Assembly (NCBI GenBank): GCA_022573095.1
Contig: JACZUR010000003.1
Location: forward strand, 1 to 25,456
Direction of reading: 5' to 3'
From: Gemmatimonadota bacterium
GTDB lineage: Bacteria; Gemmatimonadota; Gemmatimonadetes; Gemmatimonadales; GWC2-71-9
DNA: 25,456 nucleotides
The notes under the pieces were generated by a model, which worked only from the letters and a program-made list of their open reading frames with translations, had not been told where the DNA came from and did not search any database. A program made the position numbers and the translations under genes. Below are positions 1 to 8,037 of this stretch, in pieces; within the stretch, counting starts at the first letter, position 1; each line of letters begins with the position of its first letter.

Positions 1-1428
1 CGCTTCCCTGACAATTCTCTCGATCGTCTTCGTATCCGCGCCCAGTAACCCTACACCGGGCAACCGTCTCAGCAGTTCAATCCAACTCTCGTCTTGTGCG
101 AACGCACGCTTGAAGAAAGGAATCGCTTCATCGACGCGGCCCAGATCGGCCATGGTGACCGCCTGCCAGTAGATCAGCTCGCCGTTCGTCGCTTCGTCCG
201 GCAGGTAGTCGGCGGCCCGCGTATACGCGGCCAGGGCAGAATCGGCGATCCCCGCGTCGTTCAGGGCCTGCGCTCTAGCCCTCCACAGGAATAGAGACTC
301 GGGAACCCTTTCCACTGCCTCTCCCGACCACCGCAGCATAGCGACCGTATCGCCTAGAGCTTGGGCAGCTCCGAACACCATCCCGTAAAAGGCCTCATTG
401 CCGTGCAGCAATGAATCCACCTCGTAGCGGCGCTCGAGCGACTCGAGTGCGCAGTCCCACATTTCCCCGTCTAAACAGGCCTCCGTCCAGATGCGCAGAA
501 TCTGAAGGTCGTTTGGATTCTGCTCGACGGCCGGTTCTATCGTCTCGCGAGTCCTCTGGTAGTCACCGAGTCCATAGTAAATGGCAGCGACACCCAGTCT
601 GGCCTCACGATCATTCGGGTTTATTGCGAGATACCTGGCAAACGCTTCAACTGCCTGGGCCGTGTCACCTATCTGCATATAATTCTGCCCTAGCCGCTGC
701 CAACTACGACTCAGGAGAGAGTCACCAGCAAGCGCTTTTCGAAGCGCCCAGATAATACTGTCCGCGGGCTGCTGACTCGATTCAAATACCGTAGAGAGAC
801 AGATCGCCGCCGAGGGATGATTTGGCCGTTCCCGGAAGGCCCTTTCGGCTCGCTGGCGGGCGCCGCGGTAGTCCTGCCTGTTGCGCCGATCATAGCAGCC
901 CCTAGCGTGACGTGCGACGTTGAGTTGCTGGTCCAGCGAGTCGACGATCTGGTCGGCGAACCGCCGCGTTTCCGTGCCACTAAAGTTGGCAGAAAACCAT
1001 CCCGAAACACCGGAACGCCTGCGGTCGATCAGGCGCATAGTTACGGATGAACTATCACCATTCCTGCTCACAGTCCACGTGGCATAGGAGTCGATGTTTA
1101 CCGCGCTCGCCAACTGATCAACCATCACCGGATCAAAGCTTGTCCCGCACTCGAAACCAGATTGCACCAGAACTTCGCAAATCTGGTCAGTGGAAAAAGC
1201 ACGAACCTTGAATCGCAGCCGTCCGATGAGACGGTCACGCAGCATGTTACCCAATTCCAGCGCGTAAGCCTGGCCATCGGAACCCAGCGGGACTGGATTC
1301 ATGATTAGCAGCGATGGGTTGTTCGGGCCCTGCAAAGCGAGCGCAGGCAGCGGAACGATTCCCATGCTAAGCACAGCGGCGCAACCGGGAAGAAGGATGC
1401 TGCTTATCATCGACCTACTATTCTTCAA
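1..1428 (-). CDS. Secreted TPR protein with a TolB-N/FlgO-like N-terminal part (3' end outside window)
   Basis: The minus strand is open from here to the window edge with no stop, giving 476 residues of a protein whose C terminus is missing. The N terminus (MKNSRS, then a hydrophobic run ending PLPALA before LQG) looks like a Sec signal peptide, so the product is probably periplasmic. Residues about 35-175 have the pattern of a TolB-N or FlgO-like domain (NPVPLG, LGNMLRDRLIGRL, a final DQIVDSLDQQL); residues about 180-476 are degenerate TPRs (for example AVEAFARYLAINPND and AIPFFKRAFAQD). I chose a TTG start at 1428 because AGGAAGG lies 8 bases upstream; the in-frame ATG at 1410 has no good ribosome site and would shorten the positively charged n-region. 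Such proteins usually act as protein-interaction scaffolds. No specific function can be assigned. Confidence 0.8.
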   Translation of the reverse strand, partial: MKNSRSMISSILLPGCAAVLSMGIVPLPALALQGPNNPSLLIMNPVPLGSDGQAYALELGNMLRDRLIGRLRFKVRAFSTDQICEVLVQSGFECGTSFDPVMVDQLASAVNIDSYATWTVSRNGDSSSVTMRLIDRRRSGVSGWFSANFSGTETRRFADQIVDSLDQQLNVARHARGCYDRRNRQDYRGARQRAERAFRERPNHPSAAICLSTVFESSQQPADSIIWALRKALAGDSLLSRSWQRLGQNYMQIGDTAQAVEAFARYLAINPNDREARLGVAAIYYGLGDYQRTRETIEPAVEQNPNDLQILRIWTEACLDGEMWDCALESLERRYEVDSLLHGNEAFYGMVFGAAQALGDTVAMLRWSGEAVERVPESLFLWRARAQALNDAGIADSALAAYTRAADYLPDEATNGELIYWQAVTMADLGRVDEAIPFFKRAFAQDESWIELLRRLPGVGLLGADTKTIERIVREA

Positions 1429-1436
1429 CGCTCCAA

Positions 1437-1443
1437 CCTTCCT
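1437..1443 (-). promoter_or_regulatory. Ribosome binding site deciding a TTG start
   Basis: AGGAAGG on the minus strand sits 8 bases before the TTG at 1428. It favours that codon over the ATG at 1410, which has only a weak TAGG upstream. Confidence 0.6.
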
Positions 1444-1485
1444 AATTTGCAAGCTGCGCGCACCCGGAATCCTCTCTCTCGCTCA

Positions 1486-1560
1486 TGGGCGAAGAGGGAT
1501 TCGAACCCCCGACTTCCTGCTTGTAAGGCAGGCGCTCTGAACCAACTGAGCTATTCGCCC
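1486..1560 (-). tRNA. tRNA-Val (anticodon TAC)
   Basis: The minus strand folds as a full cloverleaf. The acceptor arms GGGCGAA and TTCGCCC pair perfectly. The D stem is GCTC/GAGC. The anticodon stem CCTGC/GCAGG encloses the loop CTTACAA, so the anticodon is TAC and the tRNA decodes GUA and other valine codons. The T arm has GGGGG, TTCGAAT and CCCTC, with one G-U pair. The discriminator is A at 1486 and the 3' CCA is not encoded, so it must be added after transcription. It lies 13 bases after the stop of the small membrane-protein gene and on the same strand, so the two may be co-transcribed. Confidence 0.97.
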
Positions 1561-1573
1561 TGAAGTCCGTCAC

Positions 1574-1759
1574 CTATAGAGCGAGCCCAAGAGGGAAGAA
1601 TACGCAGTAGCCTGCTACCAAGAGCGCAGGCGCAAGAGTCGTGCTACCTTGCGCTAGGAGGTAGTACCCCGCAACTAACGAAATGATTGCCACCCCGAGC
1701 AGAATACCGTTTTTCCCATCGAATTTCAGCCGGGCGGCCGATTCCTTGGTATCGGACAT
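1574..1759 (-). CDS. Small DUF3098-like membrane protein
   Basis: This 61-residue protein starts MSDTKESAARLKFDGKN and then has two hydrophobic segments (about residues 19-35 and 41-60), separated by a short QGSTT turn. The layout of an F-x-G-K-N motif before the first helix and an LAPALLVAGY second helix resembles the DUF3098 family of small two-helix inner-membrane proteins, which have no known function. A longer reading frame extends upstream to 1852, but its extra 31 residues overlap the peptidase gene and do not look like the family, so I prefer the ATG at 1759. It ends in TAG and is followed by tRNA-Val. No strong Shine-Dalgarno is visible. Confidence 0.65.
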   Translation of the reverse strand: MSDTKESAARLKFDGKNGILLGVAIISLVAGYYLLAQGSTTLAPALLVAGYCVFFPLGLAL

Positions 1760-1793
1760 AGACGTACGAGTGTAATCTAACAAAAGTGGTCCG

Positions 1794-2627
1794 TCAACCA
1801 TCTCCGCGCCACTCCTGGGAGGGGACATCCCACCCGGAGTCGAGTTGTTCACGCCGCAGCCGGTCGCGCTTTATCCGGCTATACCATAGCACCGAGACGA
1901 GCCCTCCCACGATCATCCAGAATACGGTGAAGGATGAGAGATAAGCCAGCCATCCGTACCTCGTACGGGTGTCTTTGCGCCAAGCCTCCTCGAACTGATC
2001 GAGTGTAACTAGGTGCGTTTCGCGCAGCGCCTGGTCAAGTCCTCCAACCGCGTTCCATCGCTCGAAGAGCGGTGCAAGACCCCGCTCCCTACCCATCCTT
2101 TCCAGCAGCAGAACTGCGGTTGCGGCAAGAGCGTAAGCGGATCCGGCGGTGGTCGCTCCGCCGCGCAGATCTCTGTCGAGCGTCGCAAACCCAGGAACTC
2201 TGCCCAGCGCGAGAGCAAGGTTGACACGCAGGCCCGACAGACGGCCCCATTCGCCCGCCGCCCTCACGGCATAGCCCTCCGAAAACCATAGCGGCGCTCT
2301 CCGGACGCGGGAGTGGAGGGCCAGGTGCGCCAACTCATGTGTCAGAACGCGCCGCGGATCACCGTTGAGCTTCAGTACAATCGTGTTGCGAAATGGATAG
2401 GCCACGCCGGCGCCCCACTCAGGAATTATGCCCCGGGTTAAAGAGTCAAATGTGCTCTGGTCAGACGCTATGAGCACGGTGAGCGGAGAATGCCAGCCCT
2501 GGGTCAGTCCGGGCCAGTCGGTCGAGACATCGGCAAGCTCGGCCAGCGACACAGCGATGTTCTCAACACCGGGCCAGTAAACAGCCGTGGCCCGCCCGAC
2601 AGTCACGGCCGCTGGCTGCTGGACCAA
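1794..2627 (-). CDS. Membrane-anchored HExxH metallopeptidase (peptidase MA-like)
   Basis: The protein contains HELAH at residues 97-101 and the downstream WFSEGYA with Glu at 117, the gluzincin arrangement of zinc ligands and catalytic Glu typical of peptidase MA-like (M1-like) families. A single hydrophobic segment at about residues 226-249 (WLAYLSSFTVFWMIVGG) is followed by a basic tail (RIKRDRLRREQ), so the catalytic part is probably outside the cytoplasm and anchored near the C terminus. The start is a problem. The first usable codon is TTG at 2627, but the open frame continues upstream as TFFFAFLV just before it, which looks like the core of a signal peptide, and no ATG, GTG or TTG lies between that and the in-frame stop near 2695. 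The true start may be non-canonical or hidden by an indel. The substrate is unknown. Confidence 0.8.
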   Translation of the reverse strand: MVQQPAAVTVGRATAVYWPGVENIAVSLAELADVSTDWPGLTQGWHSPLTVLIASDQSTFDSLTRGIIPEWGAGVAYPFRNTIVLKLNGDPRRVLTHELAHLALHSRVRRAPLWFSEGYAVRAAGEWGRLSGLRVNLALALGRVPGFATLDRDLRGGATTAGSAYALAATAVLLLERMGRERGLAPLFERWNAVGGLDQALRETHLVTLDQFEEAWRKDTRTRYGWLAYLSSFTVFWMIVGGLVSVLWYSRIKRDRLRREQLDSGWDVPSQEWRGDG

Positions 2628-2650
2628 AACCAGAAAAGCGAAGAAGAAAG

Positions 2651-3511
2651 TTACCGAGGAGGCTCCTGGCCCTGTCCCACCAACTCGAGTATTTCATTAC
2701 ACCGCTTGCCCCAGGGGTTGAACTTGTTAGCGTTGTAGCCCTTGCTCCAGGTTTGTTTGGCCTCGTCCCGATTTCCCACAAACCACTGCGCACGGCCCAT
2801 CTCGTAGTAGGCCTCGAGAAGATTCGGCCCAAGCTTCAGGGTCTTCTGGAAGAAGGTTTCCGCATCTTCGAACATCTCGCGTTCGAGATAGACCAAACCA
2901 AGGTAGTGGTGCGCGTAAAGGGTAGCCTTCGGATCGTTATTGAGGCGGATCGCCTTCGAAAGATGTTCGATCGCTTCTCCAAAGATTTTTTTCTTCAAAC
3001 AGATGAAACCAACGTTGATACGCGCGAGAGAGTTTGCCGGCTCCTTCATAAGAACTTCCTGGAAAGTTCCCAGCGAGTCGTCATAATCTTCATTGAGCAT
3101 CTGCGCCCAGCCAAGCATAGACTTCGCTTCGATCTCACCCGGCGCTAGTTGCAGTGCCTTCTCAAGGGCCTGGATCGCGCCCTCATAGTCACCCAAAGAA
3201 ATCAGACTCCAGCCCTTTTCGATGAAGGTTGACGCTCCAATATGATCTTGATGGACAACGGGCATAGAGCCCGTGAATTGCGGAGCGCTGGACCCCTCAT
3301 CCCCCTGGGACAGTTCCTTATACTTGTCTACAAGGGTCCGGATATCTTCCTTGAGTCCTGTGAGGCCCGTGATGGCCTGGTCGACAATCTTGAACAGGCT
3401 GATGATCTCTTTCTTGAGGCTCTCGCGATCACCTTCGGCAGCTTCGGAATTCAGCCGCTCGAGCAGTTCATCGTGCTTGCGACGTAATGGCTGCGTCACA
3501 GGATCATCCAT
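2651..3511 (-). CDS. TPR protein with N-terminal coiled coil
   Basis: The 286-residue product starts MDDPVTQPLRRKHDELLERL. Residues about 10-75 are highly charged and heptad-like, so probably a coiled coil, followed by a short linker and then about five TPR units (residues about 95-275, for example GDYEGAIQALEKALQLAPGE and GNRDEAKQTWSKGY). There is no signal peptide or membrane segment, so it is likely a cytoplasmic scaffold. I chose the ATG at 3511 rather than the in-frame GTG at 3520 because the GGGGAGAG ribosome site fits the ATG (about 8-10 bases) but nearly touches the GTG. It follows the DUF4388-TPR gene after an 83-base gap and precedes the metallopeptidase, and is probably part of the signalling cluster. 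Confidence 0.85.
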   Translation of the reverse strand: MDDPVTQPLRRKHDELLERLNSEAAEGDRESLKKEIISLFKIVDQAITGLTGLKEDIRTLVDKYKELSQGDEGSSAPQFTGSMPVVHQDHIGASTFIEKGWSLISLGDYEGAIQALEKALQLAPGEIEAKSMLGWAQMLNEDYDDSLGTFQEVLMKEPANSLARINVGFICLKKKIFGEAIEHLSKAIRLNNDPKATLYAHHYLGLVYLEREMFEDAETFFQKTLKLGPNLLEAYYEMGRAQWFVGNRDEAKQTWSKGYNANKFNPWGKRCNEILELVGQGQEPPR

Positions 3512-3529
3512 GAAACCCACTCTCCCCGC

Positions 3530-3546
3530 AGGGCGTCGAGCGCCCT
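3530..3546 (-). other. Perfect 6-bp hairpin in the leader of the TPR gene
   Basis: AGGGCG and CGCCCT form a perfect inverted repeat with a 5-base loop, placed just upstream of the ribosome site of the TPR gene starting at 3511. There is no T-run after it on either strand, so it is not a standard terminator. It could be a leader structure or chance. Confidence 0.3.
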
Positions 3547-3594
3547 AGAAACATTCCGTATGTAAACGCTACGCAATCTACCCAACCCTGCAAG

Positions 3595-5211
3595 TCAACT
3601 CAGGGCTCCTATGGTTTCGAGATTGGTTTTCGCGAGTTGGTGTTCAGGGTCAAGTTCTAGCGTCTTGCGCCAATATTCTTGTGCCTTCTCCTGGTCGTTT
3701 CGCTTGTACGCTATGTTCCCGAGCTTGAAATAAACATCGTGACCGAGGTCAGGCCGCAGCTTGGTGGCCCTGATGTATGCGTCAAACGATTCATCGAACC
3801 GGCCAGCCCTATACATGAGATCACCGAAGTTTTTCGATAGCTGCGGAAGTGATGGTTCGCTTTCAAGCGCCTCGGAGAGGATCGCTTCGGCGCCATGAAC
3901 GTCACCAACGAGTTCCAGAATGACGGCGAGGTTATTCTTGAGAATCGCACTCCGAGGGTGTTTCTCGATACCTTCGCGGAGGATCTTTTCGGCCTCCTGG
4001 AAATCCTCCATGGCAGCGGATGACAACGAACGCGCCCAGTACCATATCGCAGGCAGCGTTTTGTCACCGACTGTCTCTTTGACTCGATCAAGCCTTCCAG
4101 CCGCGACTTCATAGTCTCCCTTGCGAAGAGCCACCACTCCCCAGCCCGTAACGACCTTCACGTTGTTGCGGTCCTTGGTTACGGCCTCTTGATAGACGAC
4201 CTCGGCTTCGTTGAGATCATTGTTCCTCTCAAGCGCACATGCGAGGTTGTTGAGTACCTCTGGTCTTCCGCCGGCCAGCTCGGCCGCCTTTTTGAAAAGA
4301 CTGACCGCTTTATCCCACTCCGCTCGCCGCACGGCTATCAAAGCCTGATAGAAGATCGCTGACGAATCCCCCGGATCGAGCTCCGCTACTCGCCGAAACT
4401 CTCGGAGACACTCGTCATACATCCCCGTCCCGTAGAAAGCCAATCCGAGATTTCTGTGCTCACCCGCACGTCCCTGGTCGGCAGAAGTTAGCGCCTGCGA
4501 CTTTCTGCCCGAGTGACTCACGAATCCGGCGGACATTAGTTCAAACACAGCCTTACCTACTTCGAACTGTGAAAGGCCAGAATCCTCAATAAGCTGAGTG
4601 ATATCGCGGTTCCCATCTATGAGATTGACCAACAATGCCTGGTGTTCGCTCAGCGTTACATCAGACGCTTGAATTCGCGATTTATCGGCGGAGACCACTA
4701 TATCAAAGGAGGGCAACTTCTTTTGGATTAGCGTCCACTCGTCTACCCGTCTGGCACCTTCGAGAAGCAGAAACTCTGGATTTATCACCACCAAGAAATC
4801 CTGGTCGTCCGGCTTGACATCGCTCTCGAAGTTGAACGTTCCGGAATTCCAAGTGAATAGATAGTAGACCGCTTCTTCTATCTGCGTCGTCATGTCCAAT
4901 TCCAGGCTCTCACGGGAAATGACGCCTTGCTCTACGAGGATCTCACCCAATTTCTTTTGCGGGTGCCGGGCTTGTTCAGCTAATGCACCGTCGAGCTGAT
5001 CTCTCGTTATTCTGCCTCGCTTGACCAGTACATCTCCGAGACGGTCTCTCCGATTGACTATCTGTGCAAAGTTTACGAAGCCGTGATCGAAGAAGATTGA
5101 ACCGAAATTACTTCCACGAGCCACCGCCAGCCTTCCGCTTTTCTGCCCGCGGGCTAGCAGCTGAATCACGTCTGGAAGTCCGACTTCATCGAGGCTGCCT
5201 TTGATCGCCAT
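3595..5211 (-). CDS. DUF4388 (PatA-N-like) protein with embedded MshEN-like repeat, winged-helix-like region and TPRs
   Basis: The 538-residue protein opens MAIKGSLDEVGLPDVIQLLA, the usual DUF4388 beginning, and the domain resumes at about 110-165 (YYLFTWNSGTFNFES). Between the two halves sit two 24-residue units: R57-Q80 (RLGDVLVKRG ... ALAEQ) and K87-Q110 (KLGEILVEQG ... DMTTQ), six residues apart. They match the form of the MshEN c-di-GMP-binding motif, although the second has Lys in place of the leading Arg. Residues about 185-235 resemble a winged-helix fold (SEHQALLVNLIDG, SQFEVGKAVFELMSAGF). From about 250 to the end are roughly eight TPRs. The ATG overlaps the stop of the AAA+ gene by one base (TAATG). 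It is a paralogue of the 382-residue protein at 9165-10313. Probably a cytoplasmic signalling adaptor; ligand binding is untested. Confidence 0.85.
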   Translation of the reverse strand: MAIKGSLDEVGLPDVIQLLARGQKSGRLAVARGSNFGSIFFDHGFVNFAQIVNRRDRLGDVLVKRGRITRDQLDGALAEQARHPQKKLGEILVEQGVISRESLELDMTTQIEEAVYYLFTWNSGTFNFESDVKPDDQDFLVVINPEFLLLEGARRVDEWTLIQKKLPSFDIVVSADKSRIQASDVTLSEHQALLVNLIDGNRDITQLIEDSGLSQFEVGKAVFELMSAGFVSHSGRKSQALTSADQGRAGEHRNLGLAFYGTGMYDECLREFRRVAELDPGDSSAIFYQALIAVRRAEWDKAVSLFKKAAELAGGRPEVLNNLACALERNNDLNEAEVVYQEAVTKDRNNVKVVTGWGVVALRKGDYEVAAGRLDRVKETVGDKTLPAIWYWARSLSSAAMEDFQEAEKILREGIEKHPRSAILKNNLAVILELVGDVHGAEAILSEALESEPSLPQLSKNFGDLMYRAGRFDESFDAYIRATKLRPDLGHDVYFKLGNIAYKRNDQEKAQEYWRKTLELDPEHQLAKTNLETIGALS

Positions 5212-6965
5212 TAACGAAGCTTCTCTACGAGCTGGTCGGAAATGTCAGGCCACTGCCACACAACTTTTTCCTGACTCCTAATCCAGCTAGCGGGTGACAC
5301 GATTACGCCACTCGTCCGGCTCCGCCGCCTCCGCCTCGTCTCTCCACCACTCCCCTCCAAGATTTCTCTCGCGAACGCGGCAGTAAGCTCCACTTCCTTT
5401 TCACGGGCAGCACGCACTACTCTTTGTACGTAGCTAACAGTCGCTCGCGCCGAATCAGGGTTGCGGTCGGCAAGATAATCCACGAGTTCCGCATCCCCAC
5501 TGACTCCTTCAGCCCGAAGATTCCAGCGGACGAGCTCCTCCCTGAAATCCCTGTCCGGAACCTGTATTCTTACGATCCGTCCCGTGGACAGGAACACGGT
5601 GAGGCGTTCGAGACCCGACGCCGAAGCAGGATCGACATTGCTTGCGAACGCTACTTGTTTACCTTGGGAGACAAGGTTCTCCAGTAAGACAAACATTTCA
5701 TCCGCGCACTCCGCCCTAAGAGCAAGATGGAAGTCGTCGATGAGCAGAGCATCTACTCCGGAGTAGCGTAGCGACCAATCCTCATTATCATTCGTTGTGG
5801 TCGCCTCTTGGACATCCTCGACGAATTCATGAGCTGACACGCATCCTACGATCGGGCACCCGGATTCAACCAGCTTGTTACCGAACGCGTTCAACAATTG
5901 AGTCTTCCCGACTCCGGCGCTCCCGACAAATACTAACGGATTATGTGTCTTGCCCGGTGCGCTGGCGGCAGCACTAGCCGCAGCGATCGCGTCCTCGTTC
6001 GAGCTTCCCACAATCAGCTCATCGAATTTGTATCGTGCAGCTGGGCCAGGAAGCGCGGCAATTCCCACACGTGCCGTGGAGGTTGAACCAGCCAGTGGCT
6101 TTATTGCTCCAGCCTTCGTCTCAGCATCCTCAGCCCAGTGAAGTACCTGTTCATTGAGCGTATCGGAGATGCCCGAGAAGAAGTTTCCAAACTCGTCTTC
6201 CTCATCGGCGTCGTTGCCCTCAACGCCCAAGACCGGAGCAGATACGGCGGGTTTCCCCTCTAAAACATTTCGAGCGGCACTCACGGTGAGTTCCGATGCG
6301 TCCTCAGCTGCAAACGCGAGAATGCGGTTGAGCGCTGCGAACAACTTGCGCACGTTGTCGAACTCGAGTTCGGATATGAAGCTGAACACATCCTCCGGTA
6401 TCGTTACGCCTCTTGTCTGCGCTCGCTGGCGCACTATCTGCAGCCGCATACCGCTGTCGGGCGGACTTACGTCCACAGTCAGGCCCGCACCCAAGCGCTG
6501 CAGTCTCACGTCAGCCCCCAAGATGTCCTCAGGTTCCTCATCACTTACTAACACAAGCTGCTTCCCCTCACCCTCAAACTGGGTACTCAGATTCAGTAAT
6601 TCGTTCACAATCTCGGTCCGATCTGTCAGGCTTTGAAGGTCGTCGATCAACATCAGTTCGACTTCCTGGAACCGGCTCGCAAACGCCGCGCCCTCTCCGG
6701 CAGCTACCGCCGCGTCGTGCGACTCGGCGAAGTCATCGAGCGTTATGTACTCCACCACGATATTAGGATGGATTGCCTTTGCCAGGTTACCGATCGCCAT
6801 CAAGAGATGAGTCTTGCCCACTCCCACCGGGCCATAGATGAGCAGCGGATTATAGTGCGAGCCTGGAGATTCTGCGACGGTTCGACCTGCCGTACCAGCC
6901 ATCTCGTTGCCGGGGCCTATGATCAGGCTGTCAAAGCTGGAATTGGGGTCTAAATCCCCGCTCAC
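5211..6965 (-). CDS. Tandem DnaA/Hda-like AAA+ ATPase
   Basis: The 584-residue protein carries two AAA+ modules of DnaA type. Module 1 (about 8-235) has FDSLIIGPGN before the nucleotide site, Walker A GPVGVGKT at 45-52, Walker B LMLIDDL at about 104-110, and a sensor-II-like DNVRKLFAALNRILAFA. Module 2 (about 312-538) repeats this: FDELIVGSSN, GSAGVGKT at 348-355, ALLIDDF at about 406-412. An acidic linker (DADEEDEFGNFF) joins them. The oligo-binding N-terminal domain and the helix-turn-helix DnaA domain IV are both absent; instead there is a basic patch (RRRRRSR, about 543-550) and a short tail. So it is not the replication initiator. Its GTG start overlaps the mglA stop by four bases (GTGA), implying coupled synthesis with the GTPase. 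The role is unknown; a clamp, remodelling or localisation ATPase for the MglA system is an inference. Confidence 0.85.
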   Translation of the reverse strand: MSGDLDPNSSFDSLIIGPGNEMAGTAGRTVAESPGSHYNPLLIYGPVGVGKTHLLMAIGNLAKAIHPNIVVEYITLDDFAESHDAAVAAGEGAAFASRFQEVELMLIDDLQSLTDRTEIVNELLNLSTQFEGEGKQLVLVSDEEPEDILGADVRLQRLGAGLTVDVSPPDSGMRLQIVRQRAQTRGVTIPEDVFSFISELEFDNVRKLFAALNRILAFAAEDASELTVSAARNVLEGKPAVSAPVLGVEGNDADEEDEFGNFFSGISDTLNEQVLHWAEDAETKAGAIKPLAGSTSTARVGIAALPGPAARYKFDELIVGSSNEDAIAAASAAASAPGKTHNPLVFVGSAGVGKTQLLNAFGNKLVESGCPIVGCVSAHEFVEDVQEATTTNDNEDWSLRYSGVDALLIDDFHLALRAECADEMFVLLENLVSQGKQVAFASNVDPASASGLERLTVFLSTGRIVRIQVPDRDFREELVRWNLRAEGVSGDAELVDYLADRNPDSARATVSYVQRVVRAAREKEVELTAAFAREILEGSGGETRRRRRSRTSGVIVSPASWIRSQEKVVWQWPDISDQLVEKLR

Positions 6966-7561
6966 GCTGGTCCTTTCGCTGCGAGCCCTCGGAGCACCTC
7001 TTCGGAAACTCTCTTCAGAGTTTCAAATACACCTTTTCCACCGCGTGCGTCTGCCGTAAAGCTCGGGTATCCTCTAAAGTTAATCACCTGATCCAACTCT
7101 TCCTGCGTTAGAATCAAGTCCTTCGGCAAGTCCTGTTTGTTGTACTGCAAAACAATCGGAAGAGTTCGTATGTCAACTCCCTCTCCTATTAGATTCTCCT
7201 GAAGATCCCGGAGGCTGTTTATGTTCTCGTCGAGTTGCCGGGCCTGGCTGTCAACTACGAATACGACGCCGTCGGCTCCCTGGAGTACAAGTTTGCGGGT
7301 AGCCGCGTAGTATATCTGCCCCGGAACTGTATACAGCTGAAAACGCGTAGTGAACCCGGAAATCGAACCCAGGTCCAGCGGTAGGAAATCGAAGAACAGA
7401 GTCCGCTCGGTTGTGGTCGCAAGCGAAACCATCTTTCCGCGACGTTCCTCAGGAACGTTGCCGTAGATATACTGAAGGTTGGTCGTCTTACCGGACCGCC
7501 CAGGGCCATAGTAAACGATCTTACATGTTATTTCACGGCTCGTGAAATTCACTAACGACAT
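6962..7561 (-). CDS. mglA: MglA family Ras-like GTPase
   Basis: The 199-residue protein is a close match to bacterial MglA, the small GTPase that sets front-rear polarity and drives gliding and type IV pilus motility in Myxococcus. Visible features are the P-loop GPGRSGKT at 19-26, RTLFFDFLPLDLG, the switch 2 motif TVPGQ and the base-specificity motif NKQD at 141-144. Arg53 and Gln82, the residues used for GTP hydrolysis in Myxococcus MglA, fall at exactly the same numbers here, so the enzyme should be active. MglA typically works with the roadblock protein MglB as GTPase-activating partner, and three roadblock genes lie directly upstream. The ATG shares one base with the stop of the preceding roadblock-like gene (TGATG), and its stop overlaps the AAA+ gene by four bases. 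It acts in the cytoplasm and at the membrane surface. Confidence 0.95.
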   Translation of the reverse strand: MSLVNFTSREITCKIVYYGPGRSGKTTNLQYIYGNVPEERRGKMVSLATTTERTLFFDFLPLDLGSISGFTTRFQLYTVPGQIYYAATRKLVLQGADGVVFVVDSQARQLDENINSLRDLQENLIGEGVDIRTLPIVLQYNKQDLPKDLILTQEELDQVINFRGYPSFTADARGGKGVFETLKRVSEEVLRGLAAKGPA

Positions 7562-8037
7562 CAGACGTCACCACCGGACAAGGTTCTCAAGTTGTCGTTC
7601 AACTCCTTCTCAAAGTCCGCAGCCAACACCGGGGCCTGGTGGGCCGGCGGCGGACAAGACGCATCAATATCACGAACAAATTCTTCAAAGAAGAGCTGCA
7701 CCAAGCCCGGTGAAGACTCGGGACCGTATACAATCAAGACAACCAGGCCTCCTCTAGGACTGCTGAACTCAGCGAGGAAGATGCCGTGCCGTTCTCCCTG
7801 ATGGTTGAGCGCGTCGAACGCTGGCTCCTCCAGCATCACGGCCATCTCCCGGCTCGACGAAATGATACCCGCGCCTAACGCCGCAGCGGAAATCACGTCG
7901 ACAGCCCGCGAGAAGCCGTATTGTGCTATGACCTGGCCCGTAGGGGTCGTCAACAAACACAGGCGGGCGCTAGCCTCCGCAAGAAACTTTTCCAGTGGTT
8001 CTAGAGCCCAAGGCTCTACCGTCTTTATCGCTTTCAA
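7561..8037 (-). CDS. Divergent roadblock/LC7-like protein
   Basis: The 158-residue protein has the fold pattern of a roadblock/LC7 domain over about residues 10-130: an N-terminal helix (PLEKFLAEA), LLTTPTGQVIAQYG, a helix with ISAAALGAGI, HGIFLAEF, GLVVLIVYG and a final helix LVQLFFEEFVRDI. The tail (about 130-158) is extra and includes a proline stretch. It starts at a TTG overlapping the previous stop as TTGA and ends sharing one base with the mglA start. MglB-type roadblock proteins are homodimeric GAPs for MglA; this one could pair with the neighbouring 116-residue roadblock protein. The roadblock call rests on pattern and context, so it is less sure than its neighbours. Confidence 0.75.
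   Translation of the reverse strand: MKAIKTVEPWALEPLEKFLAEASARLCLLTTPTGQVIAQYGFSRAVDVISAAALGAGIISSSREMAVMLEEPAFDALNHQGERHGIFLAEFSSPRGGLVVLIVYGPESSPGLVQLFFEEFVRDIDASCPPPAHQAPVLAADFEKELNDNLRTLSGGDV

Noticed and set aside
1378..1428. Lipoprotein signal (LLPGC) in the secreted TPR protein
   Set aside because: The Cys is followed by a further hydrophobic run ending in PLPALA, which fits a normal signal peptidase I site better, and the residue before Cys is preceded by Pro, unlike a typical lipobox.
3570..3598. TTGACT as a -35 box for the TPR gene at 3511
   Set aside because: The hexamer is a fair match, but at 16-18 bases downstream there is only TGCGTA or similar, which is a poor -10; the hexamer also overlaps the upstream stop codon.
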